Positions 1 to 10,019 of a DNA stretch of 36,941 bases are shown here, in pieces. The position numbers and the translations under genes were made by a program. Origin of the DNA: Chromobacterium vaccinii (GTDB lineage Bacteria > Pseudomonadota > Gammaproteobacteria > Burkholderiales > Chromobacteriaceae); assembly GCF_000971335.1 (NCBI RefSeq), contig NZ_JZJL01000046.1, forward strand, positions 1-36,941. The letters are read 5' to 3'. Within the stretch, counting starts at the first letter, position 1. Each line of letters opens with the position of its first letter. The notes beneath the pieces are model-generated. The model did no database searches. It saw only the letters and a program-made list of their open reading frames with translations, and was not told the DNA's origin.

Positions 1-416
1 GCTGCCGGCCAGCACGGCCAGGTCGCCGGCGCCGACATGGGCGAGGCCGGAGGCCAGCGCTTCCAGCTCGGCTTCGCCGGTTTCCGGGCCGGGGAGGTTG
101 ATGTCGGTGGTGTCGCCGGTTTCCAGATCGGCCAGCTTGATGTTGACCCGGCTGGCGCCGGCCACCCGCAGCATGCGGTCGTCGATGCGCTTGGCGGCGA
201 ACAGCTGCTCGAACGGGCCGCTGTTGTCTCGGCCGAGCAGGCCATGGACGTGGACCGGCAGCCCCCAGTCTGCGAGGCAGGAGGCGACGTTGACGCCCTT
301 GCCGCCGGCATTGACGTGGGCGGCGCGGGCCAGATTGACCGACCCCGTCCGCAGCGCGTCCAGCGTCACGGTCTGGTCCAGCGCCGTGTTGGGGGTGACG
401 GTGTGGATGGCGCCGC

Positions 417-420
<4 letters not shown>
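1..420 (-). CDS. fruK: 1-phosphofructokinase, N-terminal part (runs off the left edge)
   Basis: The first 140 residues are readable on the minus strand from an ATG at 420. They begin MSGAIHTVTPNTALDQTV and carry the N-terminal PfkB/ribokinase signature NAGGKGVNVA at about residues 37-46. The family phosphorylates fructose 1-phosphate at C6 with ATP, giving fructose 1,6-bisphosphate after PTS import. The ATG overlaps the fruB stop in an ATGA (417-420), so translation is coupled to fruB. The start is fixed by this overlap and by family alignment. The catalytic C-terminal GAGD motif lies outside the window. By analogy with known fru operons, fruA (the EIIBC permease) should follow beyond position 1, but this cannot be seen here. 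Confidence 0.95.
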
Positions 421-2918
<2,498 letters not shown>

Positions 2919-2952
2919 GGCATACCTCGTTTTTGAGCTCGATATGGCTGGC

Positions 2953-2981
2953 ATTGAAAACGATTACATTTTTTCTGTCAA
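2953..2981 (-). promoter_or_regulatory. Sigma-70-type promoter of fruB
   Basis: On the minus strand, TTGACA (2976-2981) is followed by a 17-base spacer and TTCAAT (2953-2958, 4 of 6 matches to the -10 consensus). Predicted transcription starts near 2946. The cre-like operator at 2955-2968 covers most of the -10 box and part of the spacer, which suits repression. Confidence 0.65.
2955..2968. promoter_or_regulatory. LacI-family (cre-like) operator at fruB
   Basis: The site TGAAAACGATTACA matches 13 of 14 positions of the CcpA-type cre consensus TGWAARCGYTWNCW and overlaps the fruB -10 box. The core TTGAAAACGATT recurs at 3086-3097, before the divergent regulator gene. Most likely it is bound by that regulator; the second LacI-family protein at 35316-36332 is the alternative. 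Confidence 0.6.
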
Positions 2982-3086
2982 TCAGACAGAACTGGTTAAA
3001 ATCAAACTTGTGGCGTAATCCTGATAACTGTCGCTATTTCGCGCTTGCCAGCGGGTGTGCGCTGGCGCAACATCGCTTCCGTCAAT

Positions 3087-3100
3087 TGAAAACGATTTCC
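3087..3100. promoter_or_regulatory. LacI-family (cre-like) operator at the fru regulator gene
   Basis: The site TGAAAACGATTTCC lies 6-19 bases before the regulator's ATG and shares the core TTGAAAACGATT with the fruB operator. It matches 12 of 14 cre positions. Its location suggests autoregulation. A weak upstream promoter (TTGCCA at 3045-3050, spacer 17, CAACAT at 3068-3073) would place the operator just after the transcription start. Confidence 0.5.
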
Positions 3101-3105
3101 AAAAA

Positions 3106-4092
3106 ATGACTACCAGCATCAAGGATGTCGCGCTGCTGGCCGGCGTGTCGGTGGCCACCGTGTCGCGCGTGCTGGGCAACGGCCCGGTCAGCGCCGCGCT
3201 GCGCGCCAAGGTGGAGGCCGCCGTCGCCCAGAGCGGCTACCGGCCCAACCTGTCGGCGCGCCGGCTGCGCTCGCAGGCCTCGCGCACCATAGGTCTGATC
3301 GTGTCGGACATCCGCAATCCTTTTTTCACTTCGGTCAGCCGGGCGGTGGAGGATGTCGCCTATCGGGCCGGCATGCGGGTGATCCTGTGCAACACCGACG
3401 AGAACCCGGACAAGGAGGCGATGTACCTCAGGCTGATGCAGGAGGAGAGGGTGAGCGGGGTGATTTTCGCCGCCACCCGCGCCACCGCCGATTCGCTGGA
3501 CGTCGCCGGTCTGGGCTTCCCTGTGGTGATGATAGACCGCGCGGGGCCGGCCGCCCGCTGCGACGCGGTGCTGCTGGACAACCGGACAGCGGCCGCGCAA
3601 CTGGTCGAGCATTTGCTGGGCCGCGGCTATCGCCGCATCGGCGGTCTGTTCGGCAATACCAGCAGCACCGGCGCGGAGCGCCACGCGGGATTCGCCGAGG
3701 CGATGGAAAGGGCGGGGCTGCCTGCGGCGGCGCGTTTCGTCGCGCCCAGCGCCGAAGCGGCGCAGGCCGAAGCGGCGAAGTGGCTGGGGGATGCGGGCGC
3801 GCCGGAGGCGCTGATCGCCAGCAATGGCCTGCTGTTGCTGGGCGTGGTCAAGGCGGTGCGGGAGGCCGGCGTCGCAGTGCCGGGCCGGCTGGCGCTGGCC
3901 GGCTTCGACAACGACAGCTGGACCGAGCTGGCCGATCCCGGCATGACGGTGATCGAGCAGCCGGTCGACGAGATAGGCCGCGCGGCGATGGAAATGCTGC
4001 TGGAGCGGCTGGAGCGGCCGGAGCGGCCGCTGCGCAAGGTGGTGCTGGCGGGCCGGCTGGTGGAACGCGGCTCCAGCCAGCCTCGCGGCTGA
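3106..4092 (+). CDS. LacI-family transcriptional regulator of the fructose locus
   Basis: This is a 328-residue LacI/GalR protein: an N-terminal helix-turn-helix (IKDVALLAGVSVATVSRVL, about residues 5-23), a hinge helix (SARRLR, about 50-55), then a periplasmic-binding-protein-like effector domain. ATG 3106 is preferred over the in-frame GTG at 3055, because LacI proteins normally start a few residues before the helix-turn-helix and the earlier start would translate through the operator. No good Shine-Dalgarno is visible. The gene is divergent from fruB, with matching operators at both starts, so it probably represses fruBK and itself. In sequence type it is closer to RbsR/CcpA than to Cra/FruR, which is unexpected for a fructose locus. 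The effector is unknown; a fructose phosphate is a guess from context. Confidence 0.85.
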   Translation: MTTSIKDVALLAGVSVATVSRVLGNGPVSAALRAKVEAAVAQSGYRPNLSARRLRSQASRTIGLIVSDIRNPFFTSVSRAVEDVAYRAGMRVILCNTDENPDKEAMYLRLMQEERVSGVIFAATRATADSLDVAGLGFPVVMIDRAGPAARCDAVLLDNRTAAAQLVEHLLGRGYRRIGGLFGNTSSTGAERHAGFAEAMERAGLPAAARFVAPSAEAAQAEAAKWLGDAGAPEALIASNGLLLLGVVKAVREAGVAVPGRLALAGFDNDSWTELADPGMTVIEQPVDEIGRAAMEMLLERLERPERPLRKVVLAGRLVERGSSQPRG

Positions 4093-4104
4093 GGCGCGCC
4101 GCGT

Positions 4105-4650
4105 TCAGCGCATCGGGCCGGTCAGCCGGGTGACGGTATCGTCCTTGACGATGAAGTGGTGCCACGCAGCGGCGGCGGCGTGCAGGATGCTCAGCCACAG
4201 CAAGACATTGCCCAACAGTTCGTGCAGCTCCTTCAGGCTCTTGCCCAGCTCCGGGCTGTTGGGCATGAAGGAGGGCAGGCCGAGGCCGAACAGGGCCACT
4301 TCGCCGCCCTTGGCCTGGATAAAGGCGATGCCCAGGATGGGCAGCGCCAGCATCAGCGCGTACAGCGCCCAGTGCCCGGCATGGGCCAGCAGCTTCATCA
4401 GTGGGCTGGGCGCGGGAGAAATGCCGGGCGGCGGATTGCCCAAGCGCCAGGCCAGTCGCGGCAGCACCAGCAGCAGGACGATCAGCCCGGCCTGAACATG
4501 GGCGTAGCCCAGGCCGCTGCGGACTGGATCGCCCTTGGGGAAGTTGCCTTTCAGCTCGATGAAGACCAGCGCGGCGATCACCGCCAGCGCGCACAGCCAG
4601 TGCAGGCCGCGGGCGATTTTGCCGTAACTGTGGAGAGTGTTGCGCAACAT
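4105..4650 (-). CDS. Cytochrome b561 (di-heme transmembrane electron carrier)
   Basis: This 181-residue inner-membrane protein has four hydrophobic segments (roughly residues 10-32, 43-61, 78-104 and 135-160). Histidines sit in the expected places: HW in the first segment, then YAHVQAG, AHAGHW and the final HAAAAAWHHF. It belongs to the bacterial CybB/YceJ type of b561 proteins, which move electrons between quinol and periplasmic acceptors such as superoxide. The start at 4650 follows AGGAG with six bases between; an earlier in-frame ATG at 4686 lacks such a site. The gene lies 63 bases downstream of the MazG-like gene on the same strand, but has its own likely activator box and promoter at 4695-4718. 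The 3' end is convergent with the fru regulator, 12 bases apart. Confidence 0.85.
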   Translation of the reverse strand: MLRNTLHSYGKIARGLHWLCALAVIAALVFIELKGNFPKGDPVRSGLGYAHVQAGLIVLLLVLPRLAWRLGNPPPGISPAPSPLMKLLAHAGHWALYALMLALPILGIAFIQAKGGEVALFGLGLPSFMPNSPELGKSLKELHELLGNVLLWLSILHAAAAAWHHFIVKDDTVTRLTGPMR

Positions 4651-4694
4651 GTCGGCTCCTGTTGTTTTGATTGGAACATGTTGCAAGCTTAGTT

Positions 4695-4718
4695 GGTCAA
4701 TCTTAAGCCGGTCTTAAT
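4695..4718 (-). promoter_or_regulatory. Response-regulator direct repeat plus -35 element before cytochrome b561
   Basis: On the plus strand, CTTAAG (4702-4707), five bases, then CTTAAT (4713-4718) form a direct repeat with 11-base period. It fits the PmrA box YTTAAK-N5-YTTAAK and nearly fits the BqsR box TTAAG-N6-TTAAG. On the minus strand, a -35-like TTGACC (4695-4700) starts one base downstream of it, so an activator would abut RNA polymerase. The -10 is weak (TCCAAT with a 19-base spacer). Confidence 0.5.
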
Positions 4719-5193
4719 CCATTTCAATGCGAGGGGCAATGGGCTGGCAAGCGCGTCCAGGCGTTTGCGCGTCCGCTGTGGACGCGCCGCGGATCACGCC
4801 CAGCTTGTCCGCCGGTTGCCAGCCTTCCGGTTTCAGCACCTTGCCGTCGGCGCGGCGCACCACTTGGCCGTCCACGCATTTGCGCAGATTGGCGTCGTGT
4901 ATCGCCTCGCACATCGCTTCCAGCGGCAGGCCCTGCGACAGCAAGAGGCCGCATACCACATTGAGCACGTCCACCGCTTCGGCGGTCAGCTCGGCGCGGC
5001 TTTGCAGCTGCTGTTCGGCGGATTGCGCGGGCAGCGCGCGGTAGTCGGCCAGCGCCTGCCGGAGCTCTTCCAGCTCTTCATCCAGCATGGTCTGCCACAT
5101 CGCCAGCTGCTCGGGCTGGTATTCGGGGCGGGAGGGGGAGGGGATGTCGAAGCGCCGCATGAAATCGCGGCGCATCCGGAACAGGTCGCTCAT
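4714..5193 (-). CDS. MazG-like / PRA-PH family nucleoside triphosphate pyrophosphohydrolase
   Basis: This is a 159-residue all-alpha NTP pyrophosphohydrolase. The metal-binding signature EExxE is at residues 39-43 (EELEE) and the partner ExxD at 72-75 (EAVD). The C-terminal part carries NLRKCVDGQVVRRADGKVLK and then PEGWQPAD, typical of a subgroup related to phosphoribosyl-ATP pyrophosphohydrolase. The family hydrolyses (d)NTPs to monophosphate and pyrophosphate; the true substrate is unknown, and house-cleaning of non-canonical nucleotides is a guess. The start follows AAAGGAG with a seven-base gap, but that Shine-Dalgarno lies in a perfect hairpin (5196-5231), so expression is probably controlled at translation. 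aroA lies upstream on the same strand. Confidence 0.8.
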   Translation of the reverse strand: MSDLFRMRRDFMRRFDIPSPSRPEYQPEQLAMWQTMLDEELEELRQALADYRALPAQSAEQQLQSRAELTAEAVDVLNVVCGLLLSQGLPLEAMCEAIHDANLRKCVDGQVVRRADGKVLKPEGWQPADKLGVIRGASTADAQTPGRACQPIAPRIEMD

Positions 5194-5195
5194 CG

Positions 5196-5231
5196 ATAGA
5201 CTCCTTTTGATGCATATATTGTGGAGTCTAT
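5196..5231 (-). promoter_or_regulatory. Shine-Dalgarno-sequestering hairpin before the MazG-like gene
   Basis: In the minus-strand transcript, AUAGACUCC (5231-5223) and GGAGUCUAU (5204-5196) form a perfect nine-pair stem with an 18-base AU-rich loop, ending two bases before the AUG. The GGAG of the ribosome binding site lies in the 3' arm. This is the layout of an RNA thermometer or of a site opened by a protein or small RNA. The sequence symmetry is plain; the function is inferred. Confidence 0.6.
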
Positions 5232-5247
5232 TGATTAAATCATCAAT
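5230..5247. promoter_or_regulatory. Dyad ATTGAT-N6-ATCAAT upstream of the MazG-like gene
   Basis: A perfect inverted repeat with six-base arms and six-base spacer (ATTGAT TAAATC ATCAAT) lies in the AT-rich gap between aroA and the MazG-like gene. ATATATTGTG also occurs as a direct repeat on both sides (5216-5223 region and 5247-5255 region). It may be a repressor operator at the gene's promoter. No assigned regulator. Confidence 0.35.
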
Positions 5248-5256
5248 ATATTGTGA

Positions 5257-6546
5257 TTATTGCGCCTGCAGGGCGGCCAGCGCCTGGAAGTAGTCGGGGA
5301 AGGTCTTGGCCACACAGTTGGGGTCGTTGATGATGACCGGCGCGCCCAGCAGCGAAACCAGCGAGAAGCACATCGCCATCCGGTGGTCGTCGTAGGTGTC
5401 GATCTGTGCGTTCGGCGTCAGCGCGGCCGGCGGCGTGACTCGGATGTAGTCCGGGCCTTCCTCCACCGTCGCGCCCACCTTGCGCAGCTCGGTCGCCATC
5501 GCCGACAGGCGGTCGGTTTCCTTAACCCGCCAGCTGGCGATGTTGCGCAGCGTGGTGGTGCCGTCGGCGGCCAGCGCGGCCACGGCCAGCGTCATCGCCG
5601 CGTCCGGGATATGGTTGCAGTCCAGGTCTATCGCCTTGAGCCGGCCTTCGGCGCGAGCCTCGATCCAGTTGTCGCCGCGGCGCACCGTCGCGCCCATCAA
5701 TTCCAGGGCCTCGGCGAAGCGCACGTCGCCCTGGATGCTGGCCTCGCCCACGCCTTCCACCCGCACCGGCCCGCCGGCCAGCGCGCCGGCCGCCAGGAAG
5801 TAGGACGCGCTGGAGGCGTCGCCTTCGACGTAAATCTCCCCCGGCGAGATGTAGCACTGGCCGCCCTGAATGATGAAACGCTGCCAGCCGTCGCGCTCGA
5901 CGCGCACGCCGAAGCGCGCCATCAGATTGAGCGTGATTTCGATGTAGGGCTTGGAGATCAGCTCGCCCACCACCTCGATTTCGGACGTTTCGCCGGTCAG
6001 CGGCAGCGCCATCAGGAGCGCGGTGAGGAACTGGCTGGAAACGTTGCCCTTCACCTGGATAGGATGGGCGCAGCGTACGTCGGCCGGCGAGATGGCCAGC
6101 GGCGGGAAGCCCGGCTGGCCCAGGTAGGCGATGCTGGCGCCGGCGGCGTTCAGCGCGTCCACCAGGTCGCCGATCGGCCGTTCGTGCATGCGGGGGACGC
6201 CGGACAGCTGGTAGCTGCCGCCCATCAGCGCCAGCGCCGCGGTCAGCGGGCGGAAGGCGGTGCCGGCGTTGCCGAGGAACAGCTCGGCGTTTTTCACCGG
6301 GAAGGGGCCGCCGCAGCCGTGGACGCGGAAATCGCGGCTGTCGCCTTGTTGTTCTATCTTCACGCCCAGCAGCTTCAACGCGCTCAGCATGTGGCGGATG
6401 TCGTCGGAGTCCAGCAGGTCGCGCACCAGCGTGCTGCCGCCTGACAGCGAGGCCAGCAGCAGCGTGCGGTTGGAGATGCTCTTGGAGCCGGGAAGCTTGA
6501 TGGCGCCGCCGAGGCGGACGCAGGGAGAGAGGTGCAGTTGTTCCAT
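5257..6546 (-). CDS. aroA: 3-phosphoshikimate 1-carboxyvinyltransferase (EPSP synthase)
   Basis: This 429-residue enzyme makes EPSP from shikimate 3-phosphate and PEP, the sixth shikimate-pathway step. Family motifs are clear: [10 protein letters not shown] at residues 18-27 with the PEP-binding Lys22, [11 protein letters not shown] near residues 90-100, the catalytic-region [10 protein letters not shown], and [10 protein letters not shown] near the C-terminus. ATG 6546 gives the family's usual N-terminus; longer in-frame versions extend into the intergenic region. In many proteobacteria aroA is followed by cmk and rpsA in one direction. Here it is divergent from cmk, separated by 206 bases, so the usual aroA-cmk co-transcription is broken. 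Confidence 0.97.
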   Translation of the reverse strand: MEQLHLSPCVRLGGAIKLPGSKSISNRTLLLASLSGGSTLVRDLLDSDDIRHMLSALKLLGVKIEQQGDSRDFRVHGCGGPFPVKNAELFLGNAGTAFRPLTAALALMGGSYQLSGVPRMHERPIGDLVDALNAAGASIAYLGQPGFPPLAISPADVRCAHPIQVKGNVSSQFLTALLMALPLTGETSEIEVVGELISKPYIEITLNLMARFGVRVERDGWQRFIIQGGQCYISPGEIYVEGDASSASYFLAAGALAGGPVRVEGVGEASIQGDVRFAEALELMGATVRRGDNWIEARAEGRLKAIDLDCNHIPDAAMTLAVAALAADGTTTLRNIASWRVKETDRLSAMATELRKVGATVEEGPDYIRVTPPAALTPNAQIDTYDDHRMAMCFSLVSLLGAPVIINDPNCVAKTFPDYFQALAALQAQ

Positions 6547-6638
6547 TGAGTGTCGCGCTTGTGTTTTCGGAATGGCGTTGCTTGATGCGTAAGGGACACT
6601 GTACCCGCCGCGCACGGCTGCGCGCAAATGGTGCGGCA

Positions 6639-6669
6639 CCACACCATGCCACACCACTTGAGTTACAAT
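6639..6669 (+). promoter_or_regulatory. Candidate cmk promoter with two phased direct repeats
   Basis: TACAAT at 6664-6669 is a good -10 (5 of 6), but no good -35 precedes it. Instead CCACACCA occurs twice (6639-6646 and 6649-6656), ten bases apart, i.e. one helical turn, just where an activator would sit. The coding start is at 6753, implying a leader of about 75 bases. Confidence 0.4.
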
Positions 6670-6752
6670 GCGCGGTTTGGCCGGCCGGCGGCTGTCGCGA
6701 TGCGCGGCGGTTCCGGCGGGGCCTTGGCAGAATGCAACAGGATCAGATTCCG

Positions 6753-7421
6753 ATGACAGTTCCGGTGATTACCATCGACGGCCCGTCCGCTTCCGGCAAG
6801 GGTACGGTGGCGGCCCAGGTCGCCGCGCGCCTCGCCTTCCATTATCTCGACTCGGGCTCGCTGTACCGGCTGCTGGCGCTGCACGCGCGCCGCCGCGGCA
6901 TCGCCTGGGACGACGAGCCGGCGCTGGCCGAGGCCGCAGCCGGCTTGCCGGTGGAGTTCTCCGACGGCGCGGTGTGGCTGGAAGGCAACGACGCCAGCCA
7001 GGACATCCGCGCCGAGGAAATCGGCATCGGCGCGTCCAAGGTCGGCGCGCTGCCGGCGGTGCGCGCCGCGCTATTGCAGCGCCAGCGCGATTTTCGCGAA
7101 TCGCCGGGCCTGGTGACGGATGGCCGCGACATGGGTTCGGTGGTGTTTCCGGACGCCATGTTGAAGATATTTCTGACCGCCAGCGCGGAGGAAAGGGCGA
7201 GTCGCCGTCATAAGCAGTTGATCGGCAAGGGGGAATCTGCTAACCTCGCCCAGATTATGCAGGACATTATCGATCGGGACGCGCGGGACGCGGCCCGGCC
7301 GGTAGCGCCGCTGCGCCAGGAGCCGGACGCCTTTTTGCTCGATACCACGGAGCTGACCATAGACCAGGCGGTCGACAAGGTCCTCGTGTGGTTTGAGGAG
7401 AAACAGGTTTCCGGCCGTTGA
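6753..7421 (+). CDS. cmk: Cytidylate kinase
   Basis: This 222-residue P-loop kinase phosphorylates CMP and dCMP with ATP. It begins [18 protein letters not shown] with the Walker A GPSASGKG at residues 10-17. The family motifs LDSGSLYR (about 29-36) and [15 protein letters not shown] (about 125-139) follow, and then a lid region with RRHKQL and [17 protein letters not shown] chose ATG 6753 because it matches the family N-terminus, with AGGA ten bases upstream; an in-frame ATG at 6732 is possible but has no clear ribosome site. It leads the cmk-rpsA-ihfB-lapA-lapB run conserved in many proteobacteria. Confidence 0.96.
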   Translation: MTVPVITIDGPSASGKGTVAAQVAARLAFHYLDSGSLYRLLALHARRRGIAWDDEPALAEAAAGLPVEFSDGAVWLEGNDASQDIRAEEIGIGASKVGALPAVRAALLQRQRDFRESPGLVTDGRDMGSVVFPDAMLKIFLTASAEERASRRHKQLIGKGESANLAQIMQDIIDRDARDAARPVAPLRQEPDAFLLDTTELTIDQAVDKVLVWFEEKQVSGR

Positions 7422-7515
7422 TTTTTTGTATGGTCGTTTTTGCTGCATTGCGGAAACGATCTTGTTCCAACCCTAACCCCGCAAGCCGCAAGGCCTGCAA
7501 CCGAGAGTACGCTTG

Positions 7516-9210
7516 ATGACTACCCTCTCCATGGAAAACTTCGCTCAACTGTTCGAGGAAAGCCTCACCCTGCACGATATGCGCGTGGGCGAAGTGATCA
7601 CTGCTGAAGTCGTGGCAGTTGATTCCAACTTTGTAACCGTGAACGCAGGCCTCAAGTCCGAGTCCCTGATTCCGGCTGAAGAATTCAAGAACGACCAAGG
7701 CGTCGTTGAAGTTGCCATCGGCGACTTCGTTACCGTCGCTATCGACGCGCTGGAAAACGGCTTCGGCGAGACCAAGCTGTCCCGCGAAAAAGCCAAGCGC
7801 ATGGCCGCTTGGGTTGAGCTGGAAGAAGCTCTGGAAGCCGGCACCATCCTGTCCGGCATGATCAGCGGCAAGGTGAAGGGCGGCCTGACCGTCATGGTCA
7901 ACGGCATCCGCGCCTTCCTGCCGGGTTCCCTGGTCGACGTGCGTCCGGTGAAAGACACCACCCCGTACGAAAACAAGCAGATCGAGTTCAAGGTTATCAA
8001 GCTGGATCGCAAGCGCAACAACGTCGTGGTTTCCCGCCGCTCCGTGCTGGAAGAAACCCTGGGCGAAGAGCGCAAGGCTCTGCTGGAAACCCTGAAAGAG
8101 GGCGCAGTCATCAAGGGTATCGTCAAGAACATCACCGACTACGGTGCGTTCGTTGACCTGGGCGGCATCGATGGCCTGCTGCACATCACCGACCTGGCAT
8201 GGCGCCGCGTGAAGCACCCGTCCGAAGTTCTGGCCGTGGGCGACGAAGTGGAAGCCAAGGTGCTGAAGTTCGACCAAGAGAAGAACCGCGTATCCCTGGG
8301 CCTGAAGCAACTGGGCGAAGATCCGTGGGTGGGCCTGTCCCGCCGCTACCCGTCCGGCACCCGTCTGTTCGGCAAGGTGACCAACCTGACCGACTATGGC
8401 GCGTTCGTGGAAATCGAACAAGGCATCGAAGGCCTGGTGCACGTGTCCGAAATGGACTGGACCAACAAGAACGTACACCCGTCCAAGGTGGTTCAAGTTG
8501 GCGACGAAGTGGAAGTCATGATCCTGGAAATCGACGAAGACCGTCGTCGTATCTCCCTGGGCATGAAGCAGTGCCTGGCCAACCCGTGGAACGAGTTTGC
8601 CGACAACTTCCACAAGGGCGACAAGCTGAAGGGCGCGATCAAGTCCATCACCGACTTCGGCGTGTTCGTTGGCCTGCCGGGCGGCATCGACGGCCTGGTT
8701 CACCTGTCCGACCTGTCCTGGAACGAAGCTGGCGAAGAAGCCGTGCGCAAGTTCAAGAAGGGCGACGAGGTTGACGCCGTTGTTCTGTCCATCGACGTGG
8801 AAAAAGAACGCATCTCCCTGGGCATCAAGCAGCTGGAAGGCGATCCGTTCAACAACTTCGTTGCGATGAACGACAAGGGCGCCCTGGTCAAGGGTACCGT
8901 GAAGTCCGTTGACGCCAAGGGCGCGGTTATCGCTCTGGACACCGACGTTGAAGGCTACCTGCGCGCTTCGGAACTGTCCCGCGACCGCGTGGAAGACGCT
9001 CGCTCCATCCTGAAGGATGGCGATGCCGTCGAGGCCGTGATCGTTGCCGTGGACCGCAAGTCCCGCAACATCAGCCTGTCCATCAAGGCTAAGGACGCTC
9101 AGGAAGAGAATGCCGCGATGAAGAACCTGTCGACCGTTGACAGCGCTTCCGCCGGCACCACCAACCTGGGTGCCCTGCTGAAGGCCAAACTGTCCGGTTC
9201 CAACGAGTAA
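7516..9210 (+). CDS. rpsA: 30S ribosomal protein S1
   Basis: This 564-residue protein binds mRNA and brings it to the 30S subunit. It consists of six S1 (OB-fold) repeats after an N-terminal [11 protein letters not shown] segment that anchors to S2. The better-conserved repeats show [37 protein letters not shown] and [22 protein letters not shown] 7516 is chosen over the adjacent TTG 7513; ATG 7531 (MENFAQL) is an alternative. Only a poor Shine-Dalgarno is seen (GAGAG), which is common for rpsA and compatible with autogenous control. Codon use differs from the neighbours (more AAG, GAA and TCC, few rare codons), as expected of a highly expressed gene. The length is close to the E. coli protein (557). 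Confidence 0.97.
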   Translation: MTTLSMENFAQLFEESLTLHDMRVGEVITAEVVAVDSNFVTVNAGLKSESLIPAEEFKNDQGVVEVAIGDFVTVAIDALENGFGETKLSREKAKRMAAWVELEEALEAGTILSGMISGKVKGGLTVMVNGIRAFLPGSLVDVRPVKDTTPYENKQIEFKVIKLDRKRNNVVVSRRSVLEETLGEERKALLETLKEGAVIKGIVKNITDYGAFVDLGGIDGLLHITDLAWRRVKHPSEVLAVGDEVEAKVLKFDQEKNRVSLGLKQLGEDPWVGLSRRYPSGTRLFGKVTNLTDYGAFVEIEQGIEGLVHVSEMDWTNKNVHPSKVVQVGDEVEVMILEIDEDRRRISLGMKQCLANPWNEFADNFHKGDKLKGAIKSITDFGVFVGLPGGIDGLVHLSDLSWNEAGEEAVRKFKKGDEVDAVVLSIDVEKERISLGIKQLEGDPFNNFVAMNDKGALVKGTVKSVDAKGAVIALDTDVEGYLRASELSRDRVEDARSILKDGDAVEAVIVAVDRKSRNISLSIKAKDAQEENAAMKNLSTVDSASAGTTNLGALLKAKLSGSNE

Positions 9211-9217
9211 TAGCGTC

Positions 9218-9532
9218 ATGACCAAGTCTGAGCTGATCGCGAGGCTGTCTGAACGACTGGCCGAGCGCAATTCTCAGTTGGTCTACAAAGATGCTGAGTT
9301 GGCCGTCAAGACCATTCTGGACGCGATGGCCAACAACCTGGCGCAGGGAAGCCGCATCGAGATTCGCGGGTTCGGTAGCTTCGATCTGAACTACCGTCCG
9401 CCGCGGGTCGGCCGCAACCCGAAGTCGGGCACCAGCGTCTCGGTTCCTGAGAAATACGTGCCTCATTTCAAGGCCGGCAAGGAACTGCGCGAGCGCGTGG
9501 ACTTGTCCCTTGTGGAACAGACCCAGGCCTGA
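9218..9532 (+). CDS. ihfB: Integration host factor beta subunit
   Basis: This 104-residue HU/IHF-family protein pairs with IHF-alpha to bend DNA sharply at specific sites. It starts [15 protein letters not shown]. The family core [20 protein letters not shown] (about residues 45-64) carries the beta-arm, followed by NPKSG and [19 protein letters not shown]. The gene begins seven bases after the rpsA stop, so it is co-transcribed with rpsA, and an intrinsic terminator follows at 9558. The rpsA-ihfB pairing supports the beta subunit over HU or IHF-alpha. Confidence 0.96.
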   Translation: MTKSELIARLSERLAERNSQLVYKDAELAVKTILDAMANNLAQGSRIEIRGFGSFDLNYRPPRVGRNPKSGTSVSVPEKYVPHFKAGKELRERVDLSLVEQTQA

Positions 9533-9557
9533 TCGCAGTTTTATCGGTCTACATGCT

Positions 9558-9586
9558 AAAAAGCGTCGCATATGCGGCGCTTTTTT
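9558..9586 (+). terminator. Rho-independent terminator after ihfB
   Basis: AAAAAGCGTCG and CGGCGCTTTTT pair (one G-U) around a CATATG loop, followed by a run of six T. It closes the cmk-rpsA-ihfB unit. The A-run on the other side could let it work in both directions. Confidence 0.85.
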
Positions 9587-9609
9587 CGTATCCGCGCCGC
9601 TTGAGCGGC

Positions 9610-9638
9610 TTGGGTTGCGGCGGGCTATCGTTTAGAAT
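9610..9638 (+). promoter_or_regulatory. Candidate lapAB promoter
   Basis: TTGGGT (9610-9615), a 17-base spacer and TAGAAT (9633-9638, 5 of 6) lie between the ihfB terminator and lapA. This predicts a short leader to the ATG at 9669. Confidence 0.5.
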
Positions 9639-9668
9639 TGCACTCCGGCAAACTCATTGAGCGATCTC

Positions 9669-9962
9669 ATGCGATATTTGTTGCGCATCGTCGAACTGGC
9701 CCTGTTGTTGCTGCTGGTCGCCGTCACCGTGCAGAACAGCCACTCAGTCGAATTCAAACTGTTCTTCGGCCAATCATGGTCGGCTCCGTTCATCGTGTTC
9801 CTGCTGCTGTTCTTCGTCGTCGGCGCCGTCGTCGGCCTGCTGGCCACCTTCAGCTTCTACCTGAAAACCCGCCGCGAGCTGTCGCAGTTGAAAAAAGAAC
9901 TGCGCAATCGGCCTCCCGCCGGCAAGGTGGTTAACGATCCCAGCGACGCCATCGCCGATTGA
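9669..9962 (+). CDS. lapA: LapA-like small inner-membrane protein (DUF1049)
   Basis: This 97-residue protein has two hydrophobic segments (about residues 3-22 and 41-64), the conserved VTVQNSHSVEFKLFFG between them, and a charged C-terminal tail with a short helix (RRELSQLKKELRNR). LapA works with LapB in control of LPS synthesis; in E. coli the pair influences FtsH-dependent turnover of LpxC. ATG 9669 is preferred over an in-frame TTG at 9657 that has no ribosome site. lapB follows after 57 bases. Confidence 0.87.
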   Translation: MRYLLRIVELALLLLLVAVTVQNSHSVEFKLFFGQSWSAPFIVFLLLFFVVGAVVGLLATFSFYLKTRRELSQLKKELRNRPPAGKVVNDPSDAIAD

Positions 9963-10019
9963 GCTTGTCTTCACGGGGCATGGCCTTGACCCCGTTCTAT
10001 CATCCCGAAAGGATTGCTG

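Noticed and set aside
2919-2954. Upstream ATG for fruB at 2954
   Set aside because: It lies inside the predicted -10 box and operator, and the extra 12 residues are not like the EIIA N-terminus.
3055-3105. Upstream GTG start for the fru regulator
   Set aside because: The added 17 residues precede a normal LacI N-terminus and would translate the operator.
6547-6752. Possible sigma-54 promoter before cmk
   Set aside because: GGCAC is present, but no GC element at the required spacing is found.
8110-9070. Repeated DNA-like segments in rpsA taken as a possible repeat array
   Set aside because: They are the coding of successive S1 domains, similar at protein level and not a CRISPR or tandem DNA repeat.
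7267-9270. A 667-codon minus-strand open frame opposite rpsA
   Set aside because: It is a shadow of rpsA; its apparent repeats only reflect the S1 repeats on the other strand.
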